Origin: an uncultured Lachnospiraceae bacterium | GTDB lineage: Bacteria; Bacillota; Clostridia; Lachnospirales; Lachnospiraceae | DNA length: 5,801 nucleotides | Assembly: GCA_905236925.1 (NCBI GenBank) | Contig: CAJOQS010000006.1 | Span: forward strand, 1 to 5,801 | Direction of reading: 5' to 3' | In this document: positions 1 to 5,801 of the stretch, one piece after another | Position numbering within the stretch: the first letter of the stretch is position 1 | Layout: each line of letters starts with the position of its first letter | Notes under the pieces: model-generated | What the model was told of the DNA's origin: nothing | The model's database searches: none | What the model saw: the letters and a program-made list of their open reading frames with translations, nothing else | Program-made: the position numbers and the translations under genes

Positions 1-287
1 CAGGGTCTGAAGGCCAGCTTGCCCGCGGAATAATCAAGATTGATATTTTTGTAGAATACCTTGTAGCCCATATCCTCGAGAAATGCCTTATAGTTTTCCT
101 CGTCCTCCATGGATTTATCGCCGACATATTCGACCGCGTAGCGGTACTTTCCGGGCTCGCACTCATCAAAGGTATAGTCGAGTTTTCCGGTCTTTACCAG
201 CCTGTAGCCCTTGTCGGCCATGGAATTGAGCCATCGCTCCTGGCTTCGCATAAAGCCCGCGAAAAATCTTCTCTTCACAATGCTCAT
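1..287 (-). CDS. DUF2812 domain protein, C-terminus beyond window
   Basis: The first 95 residues of a protein that continues past the left edge. The N-terminus begins MSIVKRRFFAGFMRSQERWL, followed by WLNSMADKGYRL (about 19-30) and YTFDECEPGKYRYAVEY (about 39-55), then a YKAFLEDMGYKVFYKN stretch (about 66-81). This WLN-x-MA-x-KG ... F-x-x-CEPGKY-x-Y pattern is what I know of DUF2812, a family of unknown function usually encoded directly behind a PadR repressor and often followed by membrane segments. The ATG at 287-285 overlaps the padR TGA as ATGA, and GGAGGTG at 301-295 lies 7 nt upstream, so the start is firm and translation is probably coupled to padR. Whether membrane helices follow cannot be seen here. 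By analogy with other PadR-linked genes it may be a membrane-associated partner or target of the repressor. That role is inference, and no biochemical activity can be assigned. Confidence 0.85.
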   Translation of the reverse strand, partial: MSIVKRRFFAGFMRSQERWLNSMADKGYRLVKTGKLDYTFDECEPGKYRYAVEYVGDKSMEDEENYKAFLEDMGYKVFYKNINLDYSAGKLAFRP

Positions 288-607
288 GCCTGTCCACCTC
301 CTATAATTTCCGCAGCTGTCGCGGTGAGTTCCTTCAGACGTGCCAGTTCTTTTTCTGCTATCTGCCGGCCTTCGTCCGTGACCACATATTCCTTTGTCCT
401 GCCGCCCTCTCCGTACGGTTCGATCCACCCCTTTTCGGTCAGCGTGTTGATCGCACCGTACAGGGAACCCGCCCCGAGAACCAGCCGTCCGTTCGTCTTC
501 TCCTCGATGAACTGCATGATGGCGTAGCCATGCTTGGGTTCAAATACCGATAGCAGGATGAAGAATGTAACTTCCGTCAAAGCACCGCTTTTTACATTAT
601 CTTTCAA
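284..607 (-). CDS. PadR-family winged-helix transcriptional repressor
   Basis: A 107-residue protein, the usual length of the short (subfamily 2, LmrR-like) PadR repressors, which bind DNA as dimers and let go when they bind small molecules. The winged helix spans about residues 10-80: LTEVTFFILLSVFEPKHGYAI, then a recognition helix around GSLYGAINTLTEKGWI (47-62), then the beta wing EPYGEGGRTKEYVVT (63-77). The C-terminal helix (about 79-100) would be the dimerisation helix. The start is TTG at 607-605; AGGAGG at 620-615 sits 7 nt upstream, and no ATG in this frame fits better. It is the first gene of an operon with the DUF2812 gene, overlapping it by 4 bases. A strong promoter overlapped by tandem 17-bp repeats lies just upstream, so negative autoregulation is likely. 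The inducing ligand cannot be predicted from sequence. Confidence 0.93.
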   Translation of the reverse strand: MKDNVKSGALTEVTFFILLSVFEPKHGYAIMQFIEEKTNGRLVLGAGSLYGAINTLTEKGWIEPYGEGGRTKEYVVTDEGRQIAEKELARLKELTATAAEIIGGGQA

Positions 608-620
608 ACAAGTGCCTCCT
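605..620 (-). promoter_or_regulatory. Ribosome binding site that fixes a TTG start for padR
   Basis: AGGAGG at 620-615, a 7-nt spacer, and TTG at 607-605. The neighbouring TTG at 611-609 is in another frame and hits a stop after four codons, so the TTG at 607 is the only sensible start. A near-perfect Shine-Dalgarno with a weak start codon fits a repressor kept at low level. Confidence 0.8.
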
Positions 621-642
621 TCCTGTATTACGTTTACTGTAC

Positions 643-676
643 TATCGTTAACCGTAATATATCACTAACCGTAATA
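643..676 (-). repeat. Two tandem 17-bp repeats, probable PadR operator
   Basis: On the plus strand TATCGTTAACCGTAATA (643-659) is followed with no gap by TATCACTAACCGTAATA (660-676), identical at 15 of 17 positions. The first copy carries an imperfect dyad around GTTAAC (647-652; TA...TA outer arms, 643-656) and covers most of the -10 box. The second copy fills the spacer between the -10 and -35 boxes. A looser relative (628-644, 12 of 17 matches) lies on the start-codon side. Repeats at exactly this place in a padR promoter are best explained as the repressor's own operator, bound by two dimers side by side. The repeats are seen directly; their function is inferred. Confidence 0.7.
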
Positions 677-684
677 TCTGTCAA
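656..684 (-). promoter_or_regulatory. Sigma-A promoter of the padR-DUF2812 operon
   Basis: Read on the minus strand, a perfect -35 box TTGACA (684-679) is followed by a 17-bp spacer and a -10 box TATATT (661-656). Transcription would start near 649-650, leaving a leader of about 40 nt before the TTG start codon. The spacer and the -10 box are occupied by the tandem repeats described separately. Confidence 0.85.
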
Positions 685-711
685 CATCTTTTTTATGAGC
701 GGGTATATCAC

Positions 712-741
712 AAAAAAGGTGCTGGCCCTTGAGCCTGCACC
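712..741 (-). terminator. Rho-independent terminator after the M15 lipoprotein gene
   Basis: On the minus strand GGTGC (741-737) pairs with GCACC (722-718). Inside, after one A-A mismatch, GGC (735-733) pairs with GCC (726-724) around a 6-nt loop. Six T residues follow (717-712). It lies 30 bp past the stop codon at 771 and about 28 bp before the padR -35 box, separating the two units. There is no T run on the other side, so it works in one direction only. Confidence 0.88.
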
Positions 742-770
742 TCAACACATTTGTTGGTTTCATTATCCAG

Positions 771-1631
771 TTACTCTTTTTTTTCAAAATGCTGATAATC
801 TTTTTTTGTATTCCAGTCTCCGCCCCAGGTGAAGCCGTGGGAAATGAAGATATTGTAACAATCATCATTTCTACGAATATAGTATGGATTGTCTTTTTCG
901 CGGTCAACATAATCACCGGCGTTGTAGGGCTGGAGGAAGGTCGAACCGTCCTTGCGGACATATACATAGGGGTTGTAAAGCGGATTGATGTCGATCGCAA
1001 GGCCCAGCGCATGATTCGAGAGAGTAGTTGATTCGGCAATAAACCGGTAATTGAACGCTGAAGTATTATTATCCTCCATTGAAAGCTCATCATCTGCGTT
1101 GTATTCGTCGATGAGCCTGATCTTTTCTATAGGATATTCAATGTCAAAAAGCTCGCGGAATATGGCGAGCATATCCTCCGCCACGGCGGTATTGACGATG
1201 AGCTCACCTTCGCTTATGTTCCCTTCAAAATCAAAATGCAGAACATGAATATAACGCAGCTCTTCAAGGTCGAGAGTGCAGTTGTCGGGATAGGACCTGC
1301 CTTTGATCCGCGCGAATATGTCATCCGTGATCTTTGAAATATAAAACTCGGCATCTACGTTTACCGGCTGCATGGTTGGTTCCTCCGTGATGGTGGGAGT
1401 AGTATCCGATGTAACGGTATCCGCTGTATTATCTGCGGCTTCGGTTGGTTCCAGAGTAATATCGGCGGTTTGATCCTTTGAATCCGGAACAGCGATTAAT
1501 GCTTCCTTTTGTGACGGCACAGCCGTAACAGCGGGGCTGTCTGTGGGGTTGGGTCCCTTCCTGTGTCCTGAGCATGAAACTGTCAAAAGGACTGATATTA
1601 TAAGTATTGCTGTTATTATTACACGTTTCAT
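771..1631 (-). CDS. Secreted M15-family peptidoglycan peptidase, probable lipoprotein
   Basis: 286 residues. Residues 1-20 form a lipoprotein signal (MKR, hydrophobic core, then LLTVSC) with Cys20 as the lipid-bearing residue; Thr at -3 is tolerated but not ideal. Residues about 21-92 are rich in Thr, Pro, Asp, Glu and Val and look like a disordered wall-spanning linker. The catalytic domain (about 95-286) shows the M15 zinc site: SNHALGLAIDINP gives ligands His207 and Asp214, and GFTWGGDWNTKKDYQHFE near the C-terminus gives His281 with Asp278 as likely catalytic acid/base. The WGGDW...D.QHFE ending matches the M15C / Peptidase_M15_4 group, which cleaves D-Ala-D-Ala or L-Ala-D-Glu bonds in peptidoglycan stem peptides; which bond is cut here cannot be told. 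The ATG at 1631 has AAAGGA (1648-1643) 11 nt upstream, slightly far. It lies 45 bp behind msrC with no terminator between, so the two are probably cotranscribed. Confidence 0.87.
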   Translation of the reverse strand: MKRVIITAILIISVLLTVSCSGHRKGPNPTDSPAVTAVPSQKEALIAVPDSKDQTADITLEPTEAADNTADTVTSDTTPTITEEPTMQPVNVDAEFYISKITDDIFARIKGRSYPDNCTLDLEELRYIHVLHFDFEGNISEGELIVNTAVAEDMLAIFRELFDIEYPIEKIRLIDEYNADDELSMEDNNTSAFNYRFIAESTTLSNHALGLAIDINPLYNPYVYVRKDGSTFLQPYNAGDYVDREKDNPYYIRRNDDCYNIFISHGFTWGGDWNTKKDYQHFEKKE

Positions 1632-1676
1632 TATGCTGTGGTTCCTTTAAAGCAGCTTTTGAGTCCCGGAATGATA

Positions 1677-2132
1677 TTACCAGTATATCCGTGCCTCGAG
1701 TTCCTTCGCAAACTGAACCAGACCTGCGCGGTCTTCTTCAGTAAATCTGGCAAGCAGCGGGCTGTCGATATCGAGCACTCCGGCTACGTTCTTTCCTGCG
1801 TCATGGAGAGGTACGACTATCTCTGAGCGGGAAGCGGAGTCGCAGGCAATGTGGCCCGGGAACTCGTGCACATCGGGAACAAGCTGAACTGCATCCTCAG
1901 CCCATGCGGTTCCGCAGACGCCTTTGCCTCTATTGATATGAATGCATGCGGGTTTTCCCTGGAAGGGGCCCAGAACGAGGCGGTCACCGCGCACGATGTA
2001 GAAGCCGGCCCAGTTTATATCGGGAAGCGCTTCCCAGAGGAGAGCAGATGCATTGGACATGGCAGGTACGTAAAACGGATCGGTATCAAGAAATGCTTTG
2101 AGCTGGTCTTTCAGAAGTTTATAGTCGGGCAT
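1677..2132 (-). CDS. msrC: Free methionine-(R)-sulfoxide reductase, GAF-domain
   Basis: A 151-residue cytosolic single-GAF protein of the fRMsr family (E. coli MsrC/YebR, yeast Ykg9), which reduces free L-methionine-(R)-sulfoxide to methionine using thioredoxin (EC 1.8.4.14). The signature is complete: INWAGFY (39-45), LVLGPFQGKPACI (52-64), GKGVCGTAW (69-77), DVHEFPGHIACDSASRSEIV (87-106) and GVLDIDS (118-124). The three catalytic cysteines Cys63, Cys73 and Cys97 have spacings of 10 and 24, the same as Cys84/94/118 of the E. coli enzyme, so it should be active. AAAGGA at 2146-2141 lies 8 nt before the ATG. It is the first gene of a likely two-gene unit with the M15 lipoprotein. It stands just after the chemoreceptor terminator and so needs its own promoter somewhere in 2133-2231, where I find no clear -35/-10 pair. 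The role is scavenging of oxidised methionine during oxidative stress. Confidence 0.93.
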   Translation of the reverse strand: MPDYKLLKDQLKAFLDTDPFYVPAMSNASALLWEALPDINWAGFYIVRGDRLVLGPFQGKPACIHINRGKGVCGTAWAEDAVQLVPDVHEFPGHIACDSASRSEIVVPLHDAGKNVAGVLDIDSPLLARFTEEDRAGLVQFAKELEARIYW

Positions 2133-2226
2133 ATCAATAATCCTTTCATTCTTAATTACATTTTGATGCTATTCTAATAGTACATTATGCCGTAAGATAT
2201 CGCTACAGTTTCATTCAAAAAGAGAA

Positions 2227-2265
2227 CAAAAATACCCGCCTCAGCAATGATGCCGAAACGGGTAT
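2227..2265 (-). terminator. Rho-independent terminator of the chemoreceptor gene
   Basis: On the minus strand ATACCCG (2265-2259) pairs with CGGGTAT (2238-2232). The 20-nt loop contains a second small stem, GCA and TGC around four bases (2253-2244). A run of T follows (2232-2228), interrupted by one G and then more pyrimidine. It begins 27 bp after the MCP stop codon. The plus-strand side also carries a T run (2267-2273), so the hairpin could stop transcription both ways, although no plus-strand gene feeds into it. Confidence 0.85.
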
Positions 2266-2292
2266 ATTTTTTTATTGATCATGAGCCGGAAC

Positions 2293-4326
2293 TCAGATGC
2301 TGTAGACGTCAACATCCTTTCTGATGTCGGACGCTGCGGCGGATACTCTGTCGGCGATGCCGGAAACATCACCCATCATCTGACCGACAACAGAAGCTGA
2401 AGCTGAAGTCTCTTCCGTGCTTGCGGCGTTCTGTTCAGCGATCGCGCTTAGGCTTGCAACCGAGTCGTCAAGAGCCTTTCTTGCACTGTCAAGATCCTTA
2501 ACATTGTCGGATATCTCCTTAATGCCCGCAAGGGAGTTATTGACCTCGCGGTCTACATCACCGAAGATAGCCTTGGTCTTTTCGATGTATTCATTCTGCT
2601 TTTCCATGATCTCGCGTACATCTTCCATTGTGGCAACCGCGCGCTTGGAAGATTCAACGAGGTTGGCGATGATGCATTCTATCTGCTTGGCCGAATCGCT
2701 TGACTGATCAGCGAGTTTTCCGATCTCTTCGGCAACTACGGCAAAACCGCGTCCCGCTTCACCGGCTCTGGCGGCTTCTATCGAAGCGTTAAGCGAAAGG
2801 AGGTTGGTCTGACTTGCGATAGAGGATATCAGGGCTGTAGCTTCTGAAATGCTTTCTGCCGAGGAATTGGTCTCGTTAGTCTGATCGTAAATGACATTGA
2901 CGGATTCCTTGGTCTTTTCGTTGATATCACTGAGTTCAACAAGAATCGACTTCGCATTGCCTGATGAGGTGCGGAGAGATTCTGCAGCTTCCTTGAGCTT
3001 GTCGGTACTTGAGATAGTGTTCTCAACCATATCTCCGATGCTTGCAACGGCTGAAGAAGCATGCTGTGTTTCAAGCGACTGATTGGTAGCTCCTTCGGCT
3101 ATCTCGCGGATGGCTTTATCTATCTGATTAATGGATCCGAGAGTGTTCTGCGTGTTTTCGGAAAGCAGCTCGGATTCCTTACGGAGCAGCTCGGCTCTGC
3201 TGGTAAGGCTGGCCACGCTGTCCTTAACGGCTCCGGTAAGTGACAGTGCAGCGTTTGCGATCATGCCGATCTCGTCTCGTCTGCCGATATAGGCCTCAAG
3301 CTTTTTTGTTTTGGTAAGGTCAAGGGTTCCGAGCTCGGAAATGATGTCACCGACCTTGGCGATCTCTTTTCCGATAAGTGAACCAACTAGAGTAGCCGTA
3401 ATCGCCATTACCACAAGGATGATAAAGCTGATCACGAGAATAAGTATCGCGGTATTGTAAGCCGTTGCCATAACGTCGCCTTCAGGCGTGGAAACAACAA
3501 CGACATAATTGAGCGAAGGGATGGTCTTGTAGGCGAGCATGATACTGCCCTCATCGCTCGAATACTTAAAGGTGTGACGGGGCAGGGTCTGCGCTTCGGA
3601 GATGATCTGCAGGTCAATGTCCCTGGTGATCTCAGTACCTAACAGGTCGGAATATGAATCCGGAACAACAACATAATTGTTGGCATTCATGTTGAGGATC
3701 CAGACCTCGACCGAGTTCAGACCGTTCAGCTCCATGGCCTTCAACCTGTCAGTCAGACCGGAGATATAAGAACCGCATCCTATGTAGCCTATGAAATTAC
3801 CATTATCATAAACACCGCTGTAGCATACGGCAACAAGCTCTCCGGTTGCGGTTGTGGGCGCGATTCCCTTGATCCAGGGACCGTTTGCAAGGATAGATAT
3901 ATAATCTTTACGAACCTGTTCATCAGCCAGTACGGCTTTTCCGACAACGGAGGCATTTGTATGAACGACACAGATTCCGTCGGTATTCAGAGCAAAAAGG
4001 CCTTCCAGTCCTTCTCTTGTATTGAAATAATCAAGAATAGTATCGGTGGCAGCCTGCTGTTTCTGTGTATTCGACTGATCGTTCAGATAGCTGCGGATAT
4101 CGCCCAGGCCTGCATATCCTGCGGTAAAGCTCTTTAAACCGTCGAAATAGGTTTCTACAACATTGGCTCTTGCATCCGCAAGCTCGCTGAACCTGTCTTT
4201 TGCCTGATCCTCCATACTGTGACGGAGCTTTTCAACAACAATGAGTGCCAGTACCATAAGGCCTATTACCAGCAGAACGGTAATAAACAGGCTGATCTTC
4301 TTGCCGATCTTCATATTCTTGAACAT
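2293..4326 (-). CDS. Methyl-accepting chemotaxis protein, dCache-type sensor with HAMP
   Basis: A 677-residue transmembrane chemoreceptor. Membrane helix 1 (about 11-31) and helix 2 (about 291-316) flank a 260-residue extracytoplasmic domain with the layout of a double Cache sensor (first lobe with [16 protein letters not shown] at 108-123 and [14 protein letters not shown] at 178-191; second lobe around [13 protein letters not shown] and [18 protein letters not shown]). A HAMP segment follows (about 317-370, with [11 protein letters not shown]). The signalling hairpin is clear: [20 protein letters not shown] (506-525) then [17 protein letters not shown], with the tip at EAGRGF (523-528), where CheA and CheW bind. 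A likely methylation site is [15 protein letters not shown] (631-645). There is no C-terminal CheR-tethering pentapeptide. The first lobe lacks the R..W.Y..D amino-acid-binding motif of the dCache_1AA group, and the usual Asp after GYIG is not there, so the ligand is unknown. No che genes are nearby, so it is an orphan receptor. The ATG at 4326 has only a weak purine-rich site (GGAAGAAAG). Confidence 0.95.
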   Translation of the reverse strand: MFKNMKIGKKISLFITVLLVIGLMVLALIVVEKLRHSMEDQAKDRFSELADARANVVETYFDGLKSFTAGYAGLGDIRSYLNDQSNTQKQQAATDTILDYFNTREGLEGLFALNTDGICVVHTNASVVGKAVLADEQVRKDYISILANGPWIKGIAPTTATGELVAVCYSGVYDNGNFIGYIGCGSYISGLTDRLKAMELNGLNSVEVWILNMNANNYVVVPDSYSDLLGTEITRDIDLQIISEAQTLPRHTFKYSSDEGSIMLAYKTIPSLNYVVVVSTPEGDVMATAYNTAILILVISFIILVVMAITATLVGSLIGKEIAKVGDIISELGTLDLTKTKKLEAYIGRRDEIGMIANAALSLTGAVKDSVASLTSRAELLRKESELLSENTQNTLGSINQIDKAIREIAEGATNQSLETQHASSAVASIGDMVENTISSTDKLKEAAESLRTSSGNAKSILVELSDINEKTKESVNVIYDQTNETNSSAESISEATALISSIASQTNLLSLNASIEAARAGEAGRGFAVVAEEIGKLADQSSDSAKQIECIIANLVESSKRAVATMEDVREIMEKQNEYIEKTKAIFGDVDREVNNSLAGIKEISDNVKDLDSARKALDDSVASLSAIAEQNAASTEETSASASVVGQMMGDVSGIADRVSAAASDIRKDVDVYSI

Positions 4327-4373
4327 ACATCACACTTTCTTCCGAGAACATACCCGGATTGGTTTACAGGGAA

Positions 4374-4402
4374 ATAATACCAGAAAAGTACAAAAATTGC
4401 AA
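4374..4402 (-). promoter_or_regulatory. Sigma-A promoter of the chemoreceptor gene
   Basis: On the minus strand TTGCAA (4402-4397), a 17-bp spacer and TATTAT (4379-4374). Transcription would start near 4367, giving a leader of about 40 nt. I looked for a flagellar sigma-D promoter (TAAA, about 15 bp, CCGATAT) and found none, so this receptor seems to be transcribed by the housekeeping factor. Confidence 0.75.
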
Positions 4403-4473
4403 ACTTTTTTACGCAAAATGACAAAGAAAGGCGCGCGCTTGACCAACTACACAAAAACGAAAACGCGCATCGA

Positions 4474-4502
4474 TTGACATCCATGATTAAAGAAGCTACT
4501 AT
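4474..4502 (+). promoter_or_regulatory. Sigma-A promoter of tldD
   Basis: A perfect -35 box TTGACA (4474-4479), a 17-bp spacer and a -10 box TACTAT (4497-4502). The start of transcription would be near 4509, about 40 nt before the ATG. It faces away from the chemoreceptor promoter, with 71 bp between the two -35 boxes. Confidence 0.82.
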
Positions 4503-4549
4503 GTATGATGCAACACGAATAGGTGCAGGCAATACAGAAAGGACCAGGT

Positions 4550-5801
4550 ATGAAAGTTAAGGAAAGCATATACTTAAAGGAAAAAAAGCCGGTTCTGCAG
4601 AAGCTGCTCGCTGAGCTTCTTGCAAGGTATGAATATGCCTCGATACTTGCTACCGATTCTATCGGAAAGATCTACAATGTATCGAAGACCGGAACGAATA
4701 TACGAGAGGATGCGAATCTCACGGAAAGGGGATTCTGCATAAAGATCAGCAACAAGGGAGAGATCGCGGAGTACAGCTTTAATGAAATATCGGAGGAGGC
4801 TGTTCCGGATATCCTGAAAAATATCGAGGAGAATCTTGTAAGCCTTGACGGAGCGATCCCGAAAGGCATAGAAGCATTCCGGATCGATGGGCTCTCGGAC
4901 GAGAAGATCGTTCTCAACGAAAGCACCGAGTATGAGGAGGACCCCGAGGAACTCGGCAACGAGAAGATCATTGCGCTTCTCACACGCATCTCCGAAAAGG
5001 GCCGCGCTTATGACGAGCGCTTCGTAAACTGCTCGGCAAGCTTTTCGTATCAGAAATACACGAAGATGTTCCTCTCGCGCAACAAGGACATGACACAGAG
5101 CGTCATGTGGAGTGCGGCATGGACAGTGGTACTCGGGGCAGCAGGCGAGGAAATAAAGAGCAGCTACAGACCCATGTCGATACTTGGCGGAAGCGAGATA
5201 TTAAGAAACCTTGAGGGAACTCTCGAGTCGGCATGCAAGACCACCATCGAGCTGTTTGACGCTCAGCCCATTGAGCCCGGTGAGTACGAATGCATCTGCA
5301 TGCCCGACGTTACCGGTATGATCGTTCATGAAGCGTTCGGACACGGCGTCGAGATGGATATGTTTGTAAAGGACAGGGCGCTTGCGCAGCAATATGTCGG
5401 CAAGCAGGTGGCTTCCGAGCTCATCACCATGCATGACGGTGCTTCAACGATCCCTGAGGTGGCATCTTTCTTCTTTGATGATGAGGGTGTTACCGCTCAT
5501 GATACGATCATCATTGACAAGGGTATCTTAAAGACAGGAATATGTGATCTGCAGTCCGCAGCGCATCTTTCCACCGCTCCTACCGGCAACGGACGCCGCG
5601 AGAGCACACAGCGCAAGGCTTATACAAGAATGACCAATACCATTTTCGAAGCAGGCAGCAGCACTCTTGATGAAATGATCGCTTCGGTCAGGAACGGAGT
5701 GATGCTCTGCGAGGCATCAAGCGGAATGGAGGATCCGAAGAACTGGGGCATTCAGCTTATGGTGAACTATGCCCGCGAGATCAAGGACGGCAAGTTTACC
5801 G
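4550..5801 (+). CDS. tldD: TldD/PmbA-family metallopeptidase, C-terminus beyond window
   Basis: An open frame of 417 codons with no stop, running off the right edge; TldD proteins are usually about 460-480 residues, so most of the protein is here. The zinc-peptidase motif HExxxH is HEAFGH at residues 260-265 within MIVHEAFGHGVEMD, which marks TldD rather than its inactive partner TldE/PmbA. Other family marks are SILGGSE (210-216), TAPTGNGRRES (342-352) and RMTNT (360-364) in the TldD C-terminal domain. The third zinc ligand, a C-terminal Cys, would lie outside the window. TldD works with TldE as a heterodimer that trims unfolded peptides, including precursors of some modified peptides (microcin B17 in E. 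coli). The ATG at 4550 has AAAGGA (4538-4543) 6 nt upstream; an in-frame GTG at 4523 has no comparable site, and TAG at 4520 closes the frame. A tldE gene downstream is expected but unseen. Confidence 0.93.
   Translation, partial: MKVKESIYLKEKKPVLQKLLAELLARYEYASILATDSIGKIYNVSKTGTNIREDANLTERGFCIKISNKGEIAEYSFNEISEEAVPDILKNIEENLVSLDGAIPKGIEAFRIDGLSDEKIVLNESTEYEEDPEELGNEKIIALLTRISEKGRAYDERFVNCSASFSYQKYTKMFLSRNKDMTQSVMWSAAWTVVLGAAGEEIKSSYRPMSILGGSEILRNLEGTLESACKTTIELFDAQPIEPGEYECICMPDVTGMIVHEAFGHGVEMDMFVKDRALAQQYVGKQVASELITMHDGASTIPEVASFFFDDEGVTAHDTIIIDKGILKTGICDLQSAAHLSTAPTGNGRRESTQRKAYTRMTNTIFEAGSSTLDEMIASVRNGVMLCEASSGMEDPKNWGIQLMVNYAREIKDGKFT

Larger units (their letters stand above)
4327..4549. 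other. Divergent intergenic region between MCP and tldD genes
   Basis: A 223-bp gap holding both promoters. The part between the -35 boxes (4403-4473) is A-rich on the plus strand, with two GC-rich islands: an alternating GC run (4431-4438) and ACGCGC (4463-4468). These could pair weakly but form no terminator. I find no clear inverted or direct repeat that would mark a shared operator, and no supportable small gene. Confidence 0.7.

Noticed and set aside
729..1031. 100-codon plus-strand frame with hydrophobic stretches
   Set aside because: It is antisense to the conserved catalytic domain of the M15 gene and starts inside its terminator, with no ribosome binding site; the hydrophobic look comes from reading A-rich coding sequence backwards.
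665..1093. 142-codon minus-strand open frame overlapping the end of the M15 gene
   Set aside because: It lies in another frame over the conserved M15 zinc site and runs through the terminator into the padR promoter repeats; its translation is low-information and resembles no family.
1638..2177. Two plus-strand frames (1638-1826 and 1851-2177) antisense to msrC
   Set aside because: msrC is a full-length, motif-complete gene on the other strand; these frames have no ribosome binding site and no recognisable domain.
2150..2220. Possible msrC promoter (CATAAT, TACTAT or TAGAAT as -10 boxes)
   Set aside because: None of these has an acceptable -35 box 16-18 bp upstream on the minus strand; TTGAAT at 2217-2212 is at the wrong distance from each, so no promoter was annotated.
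4431..4468. GC-rich islands that might form a hairpin between the divergent promoters
   Set aside because: Only about four bases can pair across a loop of over 20 nt, and no T run follows, so it is neither a terminator nor a convincing operator.
4241..4532. Frames on both strands across the MCP-tldD gap (4241-4477 plus, 4311-4532 minus)
   Set aside because: They cross both promoters and the MCP start, lack ribosome binding sites and have no family resemblance.
4672..5434. Minus-strand frames (4672-4989 and 5201-5434) inside tldD
   Set aside because: The plus-strand tldD frame is continuous, has a promoter and ribosome binding site and carries the HEAFGH motif; the antisense frames have none of these.

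Overview
The window looks like ordinary chromosome from a low-to-moderate GC, Gram-positive, probably motile anaerobe of the Clostridia, with Lachnospiraceae or a near relative as my best guess. The signs are AGGAGG- and AAAGGA-type ribosome binding sites, clean sigma-A promoters, a PadR/DUF2812 gene pair, a lipobox protein with a disordered linker, and a chemoreceptor ending typical of clostridial receptors. The genus is inference only. I see no insertion sequence, CRISPR array, tRNA, rRNA, phage gene or riboswitch.

Layout. Positions 1-607 (minus strand) hold a regulator module. A PadR-family repressor starts at a TTG codon and overlaps by 4 bases a DUF2812 protein that runs off the left edge. 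Its promoter (656-684) contains two back-to-back 17-bp repeats (643-659 and 660-676) that fill the spacer and cover the -10 box, which suggests autorepression. Positions 712-741 are an intrinsic terminator for the next unit. Positions 771-2132 (minus strand) hold two co-oriented genes 45 bp apart: msrC (free methionine-(R)-sulfoxide reductase) followed by a lipoprotein peptidase of the M15 (VanY/endolysin-like) type. Positions 2232-2265 are the terminator of the gene upstream, a 677-residue methyl-accepting chemotaxis protein (2293-4326, minus strand). The 223-bp gap 4327-4549 is a divergent promoter region: one sigma-A promoter drives the chemoreceptor leftwards and another drives a tldD metallopeptidase gene (4550 to the right edge, plus strand, incomplete).

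How the genes relate. These are four transcription units with no obvious common pathway: a small-molecule-responsive repressor with its partner protein, oxidative repair of free methionine coupled to cell-wall trimming, an orphan receptor that feeds a chemotaxis system encoded elsewhere, and a TldD peptidase whose usual partner TldE/PmbA would lie beyond the window. I do not find a convincing new biological system. The most checkable points of interest are the tandem operator at the padR promoter, the cysteine-containing sensor domain of the receptor, and the msrC/M15 pairing.
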